Shown here: positions 18,912-26,109 of the stretch, piece by piece | How positions within the stretch are numbered: the stretch's first letter is position 1 | Layout: every line of letters begins with the position of its first letter | Source of the DNA: Leptospira sp. | GTDB lineage: Bacteria > Spirochaetota > Leptospiria > Leptospirales > Leptospiraceae | Direction: 5' to 3' | NCBI GenBank assembly: GCA_027531445.1 | Contig: JAPZRK010000030.1 | Coordinates: 51,631 to 115,630, forward strand | DNA length: 64,000 nucleotides | The notes under the pieces: model-generated | What the model was told of the DNA's origin: nothing | The model's database searches: none | What the model saw: only the letters and a program-made list of their open reading frames with translations | Made by a program: the position numbers and the translations under genes

Positions 18912-19151
18912 CTAATCTGAATTTCTATTGGATTGATAGGATTGAAAACCCTCTTTGATTCGATCTAGTATGCCTGATTGTTTGATCGTTCTGCCAACTC
19001 TCTGCCAGAACTTTACTTTGCCTTGAAATTCGTTCCATTCAAGTTGTAAGTCTTGACGTTTGATAAGAAGGAGCATACGCAATTCATCTAAGGACATATC
19101 TCGTGGATCTTTATTTGCATAGAGTTCGTGGTCTTTAAATGGATTGAACAT
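18912..19151 (-). CDS. Small conserved-type hypothetical protein in envelope module
   Basis: A 79-residue protein without a membrane segment: an N-terminal MFNPFKDHELY followed by an amphipathic helical stretch SLDELRMLLLIKRQDLQLEW and a basic C-terminal helix. It begins 1 bp after the stop of the holin-like gene, so it is the last gene of the operon 20494-18912. In the enterobacterial yqjC-D-E-K cluster a small helical protein (YqjK) occupies the comparable place, but I cannot claim homology. Confidence 0.58.
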   Translation of the reverse strand: MFNPFKDHELYANKDPRDMSLDELRMLLLIKRQDLQLEWNEFQGKVKFWQRVGRTIKQSGILDRIKEGFQSYQSNRNSD

Positions 19152-19152
19152 G

Positions 19153-19506
19153 TTACTTTTTCGATTTGAGAACGATTTCTATCAATACGAATGCAAAGAT
19201 CAAAAAAATGCCAGCAGTTGTAAAACTAGAAAGTATTGGATCACCGTTGAGCAAAAACTTTTGGAAACTTAGAAAGATACCGTACGAAACGTATACAAAA
19301 GCTATGAAGATAAAGAAAAGTGCGGAAAAAATCCAAATAGAGGAGAGCACGAGGTTTCTGAGAAAAAGATGAATGTTCTTTTCCACATAAATCGCCATGA
19401 TCTCCCAGTATGCGATGAGCTTTTCTAATAAGTCATAGAAAGCGGACTTGATGCCTCCCTTTTTTCGGGGAGCATCGCCGCTATTTTCTTTTGAAGAACC
19501 AGCCAA
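19153..19506 (-). CDS. YqjE/phage-holin-superfamily-like membrane protein
   Basis: A 117-residue protein with a basic, Gly-rich start, an amphipathic helix (about 22-45) and two strong membrane helices (about 52-75 and 90-112, SIWIFSALFFIFIAFVYVSY and TTAGIFLIFAFVLIEIVLK). This matches the YqjE-like 'phage holin family' (PF07332), which despite its name is chromosomal. It follows a DUF883 gene with a 26-bp overlap, the same order as yqjD-yqjE in E. coli. It probably acts at the inner membrane, perhaps in ribosome or stress-related anchoring; the function is not settled. Confidence 0.65.
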   Translation of the reverse strand: MAGSSKENSGDAPRKKGGIKSAFYDLLEKLIAYWEIMAIYVEKNIHLFLRNLVLSSIWIFSALFFIFIAFVYVSYGIFLSFQKFLLNGDPILSSFTTAGIFLIFAFVLIEIVLKSKK

Positions 19507-19765
19507 TTGCCATACCTAAACCAAGACCTACACCAAAACCGATCACAGCCGCTTTTTGTGGATTCTCCTTTACGTAAGTGCCGACAGTATCTATGACTTC
19601 TTTTGCTTTTAGGGTCGCATCTTCACTTACTTTTCCGAACTTTTGTTTGATATCTGATACTTGTTCCATATATTTTTCCTTAGCTATCCGCTCAATTTCC
19701 TTTGCTTTCTTCTCGTATAACTTAATTTCGTCGATTAAACTTTTTGGTTGTTTTGCTTCTTCCAT
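19481..19765 (-). CDS. DUF883 (YqjD/ElaB-like) protein
   Basis: A 94-residue protein: a charged helical N-terminal region (EIKLYEKKAKEIERIAKEKY), a second helix, and a C-terminal glycine-zipper anchor (KAAVIGFGVGLGLGMAIGWF) ending in FKRK. This is the DUF883 layout; E. coli members YqjD and ElaB are tail-anchored inner-membrane proteins that bind ribosomes in stationary phase. The gene lies 3 bp after the response-regulator gene, so both are on one transcript. Ribosome binding here is inference from family. Confidence 0.8.
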   Translation of the reverse strand: MEEAKQPKSLIDEIKLYEKKAKEIERIAKEKYMEQVSDIKQKFGKVSEDATLKAKEVIDTVGTYVKENPQKAAVIGFGVGLGLGMAIGWFFKRK

Positions 19766-19768
19766 ATA

Positions 19769-20494
19769 TCAATCAGGGACTACAATGTTTTCATAATTAT
19801 CGGTAAATCGGTATCCAATTCCCCAAATGGTTTCGATCCATTCTGGTTGCGCAGAATTTTTTTCTAGTTTGGAGCGGATGCGTTTGATGTGACTATCGAT
19901 CATCCTTTCAAATCCGTCCCATTCTACTCCCCAAACAGATTCTAGAATCATTTCCCTTGAAAAAACTTTACCAGGTGAACCCGCTAAGAGTTGTAAAATG
20001 TCGAATTCTTTTCGGGAAATATTGATTATATTTTCATTTAAGGTGACTCTTCTGCGAACGCTATCGATTTTTAAGGCACCTCGGAGGATTTCGCCTGCCT
20101 GACCCACATTCGGTTTGATGCCGATCTTTTTGTCCCAACGACGAAAGAATACATCCACTCTCGTTTTGAGCTCTCTTACAGAAAATGGCTTTGTGATATA
20201 ATCATCTGCACCTAACTCAAGACCCATGATTCGATCAATTTCTTCAGTTCGCGCTGAAAGAATAAAAACAGGTGTGCTTTCGTCCGTTTTTCGAATGGTT
20301 CGGCATATCTCCATTCCATCGATGTCTGGCAAAGAAAGATCCAAAATGACCAAATCGGGATGATTTGACTTATAGAATTTTAAACCTTCCTCGCCGTTTT
20401 CAAAGACGGATGTAGTATAATGCGATGAATCGAGCGATTTGCGGATCAAGTTCCCAATGTCCGGATCATCCTCAATAACCAAAATATTTTTCAT
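19769..20494 (-). CDS. OmpR/PhoB-family response regulator
   Basis: A 241-residue DNA-binding regulator. The receiver domain (1-120) has the acidic pair EDD at 8-10, the phospho-acceptor Asp52 in LVILDLSLPDIDG, the conserved SAR switch near 80-82 and Lys102 in DDYITKPF. The C-terminal winged helix shows ISRKEFDILQLLAGSPGKVFSRE and IDSHIKRIRSKLE followed by a WGIGYRF wing. No histidine kinase gene lies next to it, so its partner is elsewhere. It is first in an operon with three small envelope-type genes, which it might control directly. Confidence 0.93.
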   Translation of the reverse strand: MKNILVIEDDPDIGNLIRKSLDSSHYTTSVFENGEEGLKFYKSNHPDLVILDLSLPDIDGMEICRTIRKTDESTPVFILSARTEEIDRIMGLELGADDYITKPFSVRELKTRVDVFFRRWDKKIGIKPNVGQAGEILRGALKIDSVRRRVTLNENIINISRKEFDILQLLAGSPGKVFSREMILESVWGVEWDGFERMIDSHIKRIRSKLEKNSAQPEWIETIWGIGYRFTDNYENIVVPD

Positions 20495-20558
20495 GTTTTT
20501 CCCTTGAGTTCTATCTCACTTTGGTTCTTCTAGGAGAAAAAAAAAGTAAAAAATTGAA

Positions 20559-20978
20559 ATGGAAACACAAAGGGACCCAAAATCATGGGCAATGATCGCA
20601 ATTTTTGGCCCAAAGGTCAAACCAGTGGAAATCACTGCCAAATTAGGCATCGATCCAGACTATTTTCAAGATTCCGAGATTGTTGACATCGAAAACAAAC
20701 CGGTCACACCTCATTGGCAAATCAATTCAACACTAGGTCCTGAGGCACCACTGGGGGAACATATTTGGCAATTATTAAAACGAATTGCTCCGGCCAGACG
20801 CGAAATGAAGGAAATTACGTCGATTCACGAATCATGTTTGTATGCATCAGTTGAAAATGCTTCTAAAGATGTAAAGGGAATTCGTTTGGAGAAGAGAGTG
20901 ATGTTACTGCTAGGCGAGCTTGGAATCAACGTCGAAATTCTTCCGTGGGGCGAAGAGGATTTTGAAACCTTCGTCTGA
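20559..20978 (+). CDS. DUF4279 family protein
   Basis: A 139-residue soluble protein resembling DUF4279: an N-terminal strand WAMIAIFGPKVKPVEITAKLGIDPDY, a central PHWQINS segment, EHIWQLLKRIAP helix and ESCLYASVEN strand. DUF4279 proteins are small standalone proteins, often near toxin-immunity genes in other bacteria, but no toxin is visible here. Its 3' end overlaps the convergent STAS-like gene by 53 bp. No function can be stated. Confidence 0.66.
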   Translation: METQRDPKSWAMIAIFGPKVKPVEITAKLGIDPDYFQDSEIVDIENKPVTPHWQINSTLGPEAPLGEHIWQLLKRIAPARREMKEITSIHESCLYASVENASKDVKGIRLEKRVMLLLGELGINVEILPWGEEDFETFV

Positions 20979-21309
20979 CCATTCCGTCTTGCAATTGGAA
21001 AAAGAGTTTTGTTAAGCGAAATCGCTTCAAATAATGATAGGTCGAATAGGGAACACCAACGAGCACCAAGACACGTTTTTTTGCTCGCAAATCTCTTGCT
21101 AATGCAACGATTTGATTGATAAAATCCAATGGTAAATAACGAAGACTTGTCACATCCAATTGGATATGGGATCTAGTTTGAAAGAACAACATCCCTATGA
21201 CGGAATGCACTTCATCATCCACATCTCTGTTGAATGTTTCTGAAAGGATTTTGACTTCGTAGGCATTTTCTATTTCTCGTACGGTTAAAAACCTAGTTTT
21301 ATTTGCCAT
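20926..21309 (-). CDS. STAS-domain-like protein
   Basis: A 127-residue protein with a beta-alpha pattern like anti-sigma-factor antagonists: SHIQLDVTSLRYLPLDFINQ corresponds to the strand and helix around the usual phosphorylatable Ser region, followed by ALARDLRAKKRVLVLVGVP and a helix KRFRLTKLFFQL. The usual DxSGV serine is not conserved (DVTSLRYL), so regulation by phosphorylation is doubtful. The start is 12 bp from the divergent epmA start, and no Shine-Dalgarno sequence is visible. Family assignment is tentative. Confidence 0.55.
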   Translation of the reverse strand: MANKTRFLTVREIENAYEVKILSETFNRDVDDEVHSVIGMLFFQTRSHIQLDVTSLRYLPLDFINQIVALARDLRAKKRVLVLVGVPYSTYHYLKRFRLTKLFFQLQDGMVRRRFQNPLRPTEEFRR

Positions 21310-21321
21310 AGTATAAATTTT

Positions 21322-22305
21322 ATGAAAGCACTTTCAAAAGAAACCCAAATTTTACGATCCCATTTCCTCTATTTGACAAGGTCTTATTTGTTTGGAAAAG
21401 ATTTTTACGAAATCGACACCCCTATCTTAAAACCAGTTGTCGGAATGGAACCTTACTTGGATCCATTTTTGGTTGAGTCGCCCAAGGGTGACGAACGAGG
21501 GTATCTTATCACTTCGCCAGAATACTCACTCAAACAAACGCTCGCAACGGGACTGGATCGAATCTATGAAATCACTCATACATTTCGTTCAGGAGAGCAG
21601 GGGAGTCCCATACATAGTAGGGAATTTTTAATGTTAGAATTATATGTAAAAGGATGGGACGACAAACAGCTGATTGATTTTATTAAGGATTATTTTATCT
21701 ATCTTTTTTTGGAATTTTCAAATTCAGTCAAAAAGAATGTCGGTCGTGAAAATGCGAAACTCAAAGAAACTATCATCAATTCTAAATCCGTAGAACAAAT
21801 GTTCAATGAGACGACAGGAATGGGTTTTGATAAGGAGTCTTTGTTAATTGTCATTCAAAAACATTCTTTAACGAATACACCTTTCGAAGAACTAAAAGAT
21901 TGGCAATATGAAGACCTTTTCTTTCTTGTTTTTTTGAATCTTGTCGAACCAAAATTAGGCGAAGGTATCGTATTTTTATATGATTATCCACCAGAGTGTG
22001 CGGCCCTTTCCAAAATTAAAGATGGGCGCGCAAAAAGATTCGAAATTTATTGGGACGGTGTCGAACTTGCCAACGCATTTTGGGAGCTTACTGACGCAAA
22101 AGAACAAGAAGCCAGATTTAAGGAGGAACAAAATTTGAGAAAAAAATTGGGAAAGGAAGTTTTCCCAATGGATCGAGATTTTTTATCCGTCTTAGAAAGC
22201 GGCAACTTTCCAGAATCTGCAGGCATTTCCTTAGGTTTGGATCGTATATTTATGAAATTAATCAACCAAACTAGCTTAGCAGATTCAAGTCCTTATTATG
22301 TTTGA
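21322..22305 (+). CDS. epmA: EF-P beta-lysine/lysine ligase EpmA (GenX/PoxA type)
   Basis: A 327-residue class II lysyl-tRNA-synthetase-like enzyme without the N-terminal anticodon-binding domain, the hallmark of EpmA. Such enzymes activate (beta-)lysine with ATP and attach it to a conserved Lys of elongation factor P. Visible parts are YEIDTPILKPVVGMEP, class II motif 2 in THTFRSGEQGSPIHSREF with LMLELY, and motif 3 in AGISLGLDRIFMK near the C-terminus. The target EF-P and a lysine aminomutase are encoded about 9-10 kb downstream in the same window. The ATG is 12 bp from the divergent STAS-like start and lacks a clear Shine-Dalgarno. Confidence 0.9.
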   Translation: MKALSKETQILRSHFLYLTRSYLFGKDFYEIDTPILKPVVGMEPYLDPFLVESPKGDERGYLITSPEYSLKQTLATGLDRIYEITHTFRSGEQGSPIHSREFLMLELYVKGWDDKQLIDFIKDYFIYLFLEFSNSVKKNVGRENAKLKETIINSKSVEQMFNETTGMGFDKESLLIVIQKHSLTNTPFEELKDWQYEDLFFLVFLNLVEPKLGEGIVFLYDYPPECAALSKIKDGRAKRFEIYWDGVELANAFWELTDAKEQEARFKEEQNLRKKLGKEVFPMDRDFLSVLESGNFPESAGISLGLDRIFMKLINQTSLADSSPYYV

Positions 22306-22327
22306 GCCGAGTGTTGCCATTTTTGAA

Positions 22328-23356
22328 TTAGCCCCAACTGATCGTTACTTTACCAAAGTGTTTTCCACTTTGTAGGTATTCAAAAGCTTTTGGAACTTCT
22401 TCCCATGAAAAATTTTTATCAACTACCGGTTTTAGTTTGTTATGTGAAATCGCTTGGTTCATATTTTCAAAGTCAAATCGGTTCCCTACAATCACTCCTT
22501 GTACTTTGACTCCTTGCATAAGAATCGGATAAAGTGATAGATTCGATTCCCCACCAGCCAAAACTCCAATGAGCGCGATGGTTCCGTATGGACAAACCGA
22601 CATCATGGATTTCGGCATGGTTCCTGCTCCACCAACTTCAATGATAAGGTCAGCTCCTTTCATTTCTGTGAATTTTCGTACATCGCGTTCCCAGTTTGCT
22701 TTTTTTGAATAATTGATTGTTTCATCAGCACCAAGTTGTTTGGCACGTTCCAATTTTTCATCACTAGAAGATGTTACGATCACACGAGCACCCATCATTT
22801 TTGCAAATTGCAATGCAAAAAGAGAAACACCACCTGTGCCTAAGCAAAGAACTGTTTTCCCTGGTTGGATCCCGCCAAATTGGACGACGGCATTGTATGC
22901 TGTTAGGCCTGCGCAACCTAAGGTTGCCGCTTCTAAATCACTTAAATGAGTAGGAGTCGCGACAAGCCCATTTTCATCAAAAATTCCAACTTCCATTAAA
23001 CATCCGTCATTTGGCCCGCCAAGTGTTGACCGTAACGAATCCATATCAGGTGGGCCCGCCAACCATTTTTGGGCGAAAATTGGAAGAACGCGGTCACCTT
23101 TTTTCCATCGAGTCACCTTTGCACCAATTGCTTCCACAATTCCTGCTCCATCAGAACAAGGTACAAGCGGTAACTTTTGACGTGGGTTGTATTTACCAAC
23201 GATCATCAAATAATCACGATAATTTAATGAAGTAGCTGTTAGACGAACCTGGACTTCGTGATCGCCGATCTCTTCTCGTACGACTCGATCCGAGACTTTC
23301 AAATTTTCCATGCCGAAAGAATCTTTGATTTCCCAAACTTGGTTTCTGATCGCCAT
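22328..23356 (-). CDS. Zinc-independent MDR-family oxidoreductase (quinone oxidoreductase-like)
   Basis: A 342-residue medium-chain dehydrogenase/reductase. The N-terminal GroES-like domain has SLNYRDYLMIVGKY and LVPCSDGAGIVEAIG; the cofactor domain has VLCLGTGGVSLFALQFAKMMGA, a NAD(P)-binding Rossmann turn. The catalytic zinc ligands of alcohol dehydrogenases (Cys in the first GHE region and its partners) are not seen, which places it with zinc-free quinone-oxidoreductase-like enzymes. It is divergent from the SDR gene, with 87 bp between the starts. The substrate is unknown. Confidence 0.85.
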   Translation of the reverse strand: MAIRNQVWEIKDSFGMENLKVSDRVVREEIGDHEVQVRLTATSLNYRDYLMIVGKYNPRQKLPLVPCSDGAGIVEAIGAKVTRWKKGDRVLPIFAQKWLAGPPDMDSLRSTLGGPNDGCLMEVGIFDENGLVATPTHLSDLEAATLGCAGLTAYNAVVQFGGIQPGKTVLCLGTGGVSLFALQFAKMMGARVIVTSSSDEKLERAKQLGADETINYSKKANWERDVRKFTEMKGADLIIEVGGAGTMPKSMMSVCPYGTIALIGVLAGGESNLSLYPILMQGVKVQGVIVGNRFDFENMNQAISHNKLKPVVDKNFSWEEVPKAFEYLQSGKHFGKVTISWG

Positions 23357-23443
23357 TTGATCTCCTTAGAAAAAATTCACTCGTCAGAGGATACGAATCT
23401 TAAATCCTATGTCGAGTGCCTTTCTATTGGCGAGGTGGATGGA

Positions 23444-24259
23444 ATGAAAGATTTTTGGAACAGAAGGGTAGTAGTGATCACCGGTGCATCCAGTGGAATC
23501 GGCGCCGCGCTTCTTATTGAAATTAGTAAATTTCCGACAACAATCATCGCGATGGCTCGACGTGCCGCGGAAATTAAACTTCCATTGGACGCTCATCCTG
23601 AAACAAAACTATTTCCCATAGCTATCGATTTTTTAGATCCAACATCCATTAGCGATGCTGTAGCATTGTTTCCCAGGGAGATCCACGGTATCGATGTAAT
23701 ATTCAATAATGCCGGCATCACGGCACATGGAAGATTTGATGAGTTGAATATGGAAGTTTATAGAAAGACCTTTGCCACAAACTTCTTTGGGCCGATTCAG
23801 TTGATACAAATGCTCTTGGATAAATTGAAGGTGGCAAAGGGGCGGGTGGTTACTACTTCCACTGTCTCTGCATTGTATGGGATTCCAGGGCGGGCTGCAT
23901 ATTCATCTTCTAAGTCAGCTTTACATGCGGCGATGGAATCCATGAGAATCGAACTTTCTGAATTCGGAGTAGGTTCTGTACTTGTATGTGTTCCCTATAC
24001 CGAGACGGCACTTCGAAAGTCTGGTCTTGGATCTGACGGTTCCATTTTAGATGAAGGGCAGGCAAATCGCAAATTGAAAACAGCAAAAGAAGTCGCCTTA
24101 CTTCTTATGAAATCAGCAAAAGACAAAAATGCAAAACTTGTTACTATCGATCGGACAGGATTTTTTGTGAAATGGATGAGAAATCTCTCTCCAGACTTTC
24201 TTGAAAAAATTCTATTCAAAAAACTTTATAATGACTTTCACTCTACAAAGGCCGTCTAA
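23444..24259 (+). CDS. Short-chain dehydrogenase/reductase (SDR) of lipid-type cluster
   Basis: A 271-residue SDR. The start at 23444 is supported by GAGGTGGATGGA directly before the ATG; longer upstream reading would run into the divergent oxidoreductase gene. It shows the cofactor motif TGASSGIGAA, NNAGI in the structural strand, and the catalytic Ser/Tyr/Lys set in TTSTVSALYGIPGRAAYSSSK. A hydrophobic C-terminal tail near FVKWMRNLSPDFLEK may associate with membranes. It is followed 18 bp later by a DUF1295 gene and then a CFA/N-methyltransferase-like gene, a grouping typical of membrane-lipid modification. Confidence 0.87.
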   Translation: MKDFWNRRVVVITGASSGIGAALLIEISKFPTTIIAMARRAAEIKLPLDAHPETKLFPIAIDFLDPTSISDAVALFPREIHGIDVIFNNAGITAHGRFDELNMEVYRKTFATNFFGPIQLIQMLLDKLKVAKGRVVTTSTVSALYGIPGRAAYSSSKSALHAAMESMRIELSEFGVGSVLVCVPYTETALRKSGLGSDGSILDEGQANRKLKTAKEVALLLMKSAKDKNAKLVTIDRTGFFVKWMRNLSPDFLEKILFKKLYNDFHSTKAV

Positions 24260-24277
24260 AAAAATATCGAGGTTTTC

Positions 24278-25084
24278 TTGGTCATAAATTATTTCACCTT
24301 ATTAACAGTTGTTATTTTTTCTTTTTTATTCATGACTTTGATGTGGTTTTGGGGAAGAACCCGAGACAATTACGGTGTCATTGATGTCGGCTGGGGCCTA
24401 GTCATCGCATTGATTTCTTCGATCATTTGCTTGTTTGGCACTGGTAGTCTTTATGGAAAATTAGTACTGCTGGTTCCCATCTGGATTTGGTCGATTCGTT
24501 TATCAGGATTTTTGTATTGGACTCGCATCCGAACCAATCACCCTGAAGATAAGAGGTATGCTGAGTTTCGAAAAGACTATGGTGATAAAGTCCACCAAAA
24601 GTTTTTCACGAATGTTTTTCTTTTACAGGGAGTCCTTGCAATGCTTCTTTCTGGTCCAGCGATTGCAGCTTCCGATTGGGATCTCCAGATTGATTATCAA
24701 ATCTTATCTTCCTACCCTGGCATTTTGTTAGGTTGGATTTTGTTTTTTGTTGGCATTATAGGAGAAACCATCGCGGACAAACAATTGCATCAATTTTTAT
24801 CCGTACCAGAGAATCGTTCCAAGGTTTGTAATGTAGGCCTTTGGAAGTATACTAGACATCCGAATTACTTTTTTGAATGGATCATTTGGGTTGGAATTGG
24901 TATCATCCCTTTGCGTGGTGGATCATCTTGGATTAGTTTGTTCACACCCATTTTTATGTTTGTTTTACTCCGGTTCATTTCAGGTGTCCCTTTTGCGGAA
25001 CGAAGTTCTCTCAAATCGAAGGGTCAATTGTTTATAGAATACCAAAAAACAACCAACGCATTTTTTCCATGGAGAAACCGATGA
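24278..25084 (+). CDS. DUF1295 steroid-5-alpha-reductase-like membrane protein
   Basis: A 268-residue integral membrane protein with about six to seven helices. The start is a TTG at 24278 with GAGG 5 bases upstream. The C-terminal signature WKYTRHPNYFFEWIIWVGIG is characteristic of DUF1295, relatives of steroid 5-alpha reductases and isoprenylcysteine methyltransferases. VIDVGWGL early in the protein is also typical. In other bacteria DUF1295 genes accompany CFA-synthase-like genes, as here: its stop overlaps the start of the next gene as ATGA. It may reduce or modify a lipid; the substrate is unknown. Confidence 0.85.
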   Translation: MVINYFTLLTVVIFSFLFMTLMWFWGRTRDNYGVIDVGWGLVIALISSIICLFGTGSLYGKLVLLVPIWIWSIRLSGFLYWTRIRTNHPEDKRYAEFRKDYGDKVHQKFFTNVFLLQGVLAMLLSGPAIAASDWDLQIDYQILSSYPGILLGWILFFVGIIGETIADKQLHQFLSVPENRSKVCNVGLWKYTRHPNYFFEWIIWVGIGIIPLRGGSSWISLFTPIFMFVLLRFISGVPFAERSSLKSKGQLFIEYQKTTNAFFPWRNR

Positions 25085-26109
25085 ACATCAATTCATTGCT
25101 CGAAAAAAATATATTCCCTGATTGGCTCATCCGAATTCGCATTCGCCAACTTTTAGATTTGCGCCTTCGTCAAGAAACTAAAGAAAATGCGGAAGCCCAG
25201 CTTGCCCATAAAATTCAGTATGTTAAATCGCTGAAATCTAGTCCCATCGCCGTTCACACCAAAGATGCCAATGAACAACATTATGAAGTCCCAAGTGAAT
25301 TTTTCACGTATGTAATGGGTCCAAGAATGAAGTATTCTTCTGGTTATTGGCCAAATGCCAACACGACATTTGCTGAATCTGAAGAAGCAATGCTCAAACT
25401 TACTGTGGAACGAGCAGAACTCAAAGATGGCATGAAGGTGTTAGATCTTGGCTGTGGTTGGGGATCCATCTCACTTTATGTTGCCGAAAAGTTTCCTAAA
25501 TGTAAGGTAACGGGTGTTTCCAATTCGCGCACACAAAAAGAGTTTATTGATAAACGTGCAAAAGAACGTGGCTTAAAAAATCTGACAATCATCACCCAAG
25601 ACATGAATGATTTTAATATCAAGGATACATTCGATAGAATTATATCTGTCGAGATGTTAGAGCATATGAAAAATTATGAAGTTTTGTTTGAAAGACTCTC
25701 CAAGGTTCTTAAGCCAGATGGTCGATTTTTTGTTCATATCTTTACTCACAATACTTTTGCTTATCCCTTCGAAGTCATTGATGAAACGGATTGGATGGCA
25801 AAGTATTTTTTCACCGGTGGACAGATGCCTTCCGATGATTTGTTTTTATACTTTCAAAAAGACTTTTTGATTGAAAATCATTGGAGAGTCAACGGCACAC
25901 ATTACTCAAAAACTAGTGAAGCATGGTATGAGAATATGCTAAAGAACGAGAATGAAGTGATGTCAATTCTAGCAAAAACTTATGGCGAGAAGGATAAAAC
26001 CAAATGGTTTGTCTATTGGAAAGTTTTCTTTCTCGCCTGTGCAGAATTATGGGGTTATCGAAAAGGTGAGGAGTGGTTTGTCAGCCACTACTTATTTCGA
26101 AAACGCTGA
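25081..26109 (+). CDS. CFA-synthase-superfamily methyltransferase resembling coclaurine N-methyltransferases
   Basis: A 342-residue SAM-dependent methyltransferase. The ATG at 25081 is chosen over 25069: it overlaps the previous stop as ATGA and has GGAG 6 bases upstream. Motif I is VLDLGCGWGSISLYVAEK. The family places it near cyclopropane-fatty-acid synthases, but the segment SVEMLEHMKNY, then VHIFTHNTFAYPFE, YFFTGGQMPS and HWRVNGTHYSKTSEAW, is strikingly like plant coclaurine N-methyltransferases as I remember them. The CFA-synthase bicarbonate-site Ile after HxI reads Phe here (VHIF). An amine-containing lipid or metabolite may be the substrate; cyclopropanation is less certain. Its end overlaps the convergent helicase gene by 22 bp. 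Confidence 0.8.
   Translation: MNINSLLEKNIFPDWLIRIRIRQLLDLRLRQETKENAEAQLAHKIQYVKSLKSSPIAVHTKDANEQHYEVPSEFFTYVMGPRMKYSSGYWPNANTTFAESEEAMLKLTVERAELKDGMKVLDLGCGWGSISLYVAEKFPKCKVTGVSNSRTQKEFIDKRAKERGLKNLTIITQDMNDFNIKDTFDRIISVEMLEHMKNYEVLFERLSKVLKPDGRFFVHIFTHNTFAYPFEVIDETDWMAKYFFTGGQMPSDDLFLYFQKDFLIENHWRVNGTHYSKTSEAWYENMLKNENEVMSILAKTYGEKDKTKWFVYWKVFFLACAELWGYRKGEEWFVSHYLFRKR

Noticed and set aside
19153..19506. Prophage, because of the holin-like protein
   Set aside because: The holin family name is misleading: the protein is of the chromosomal YqjE type beside a DUF883 gene, and no endolysin, integrase or structural phage gene is present.
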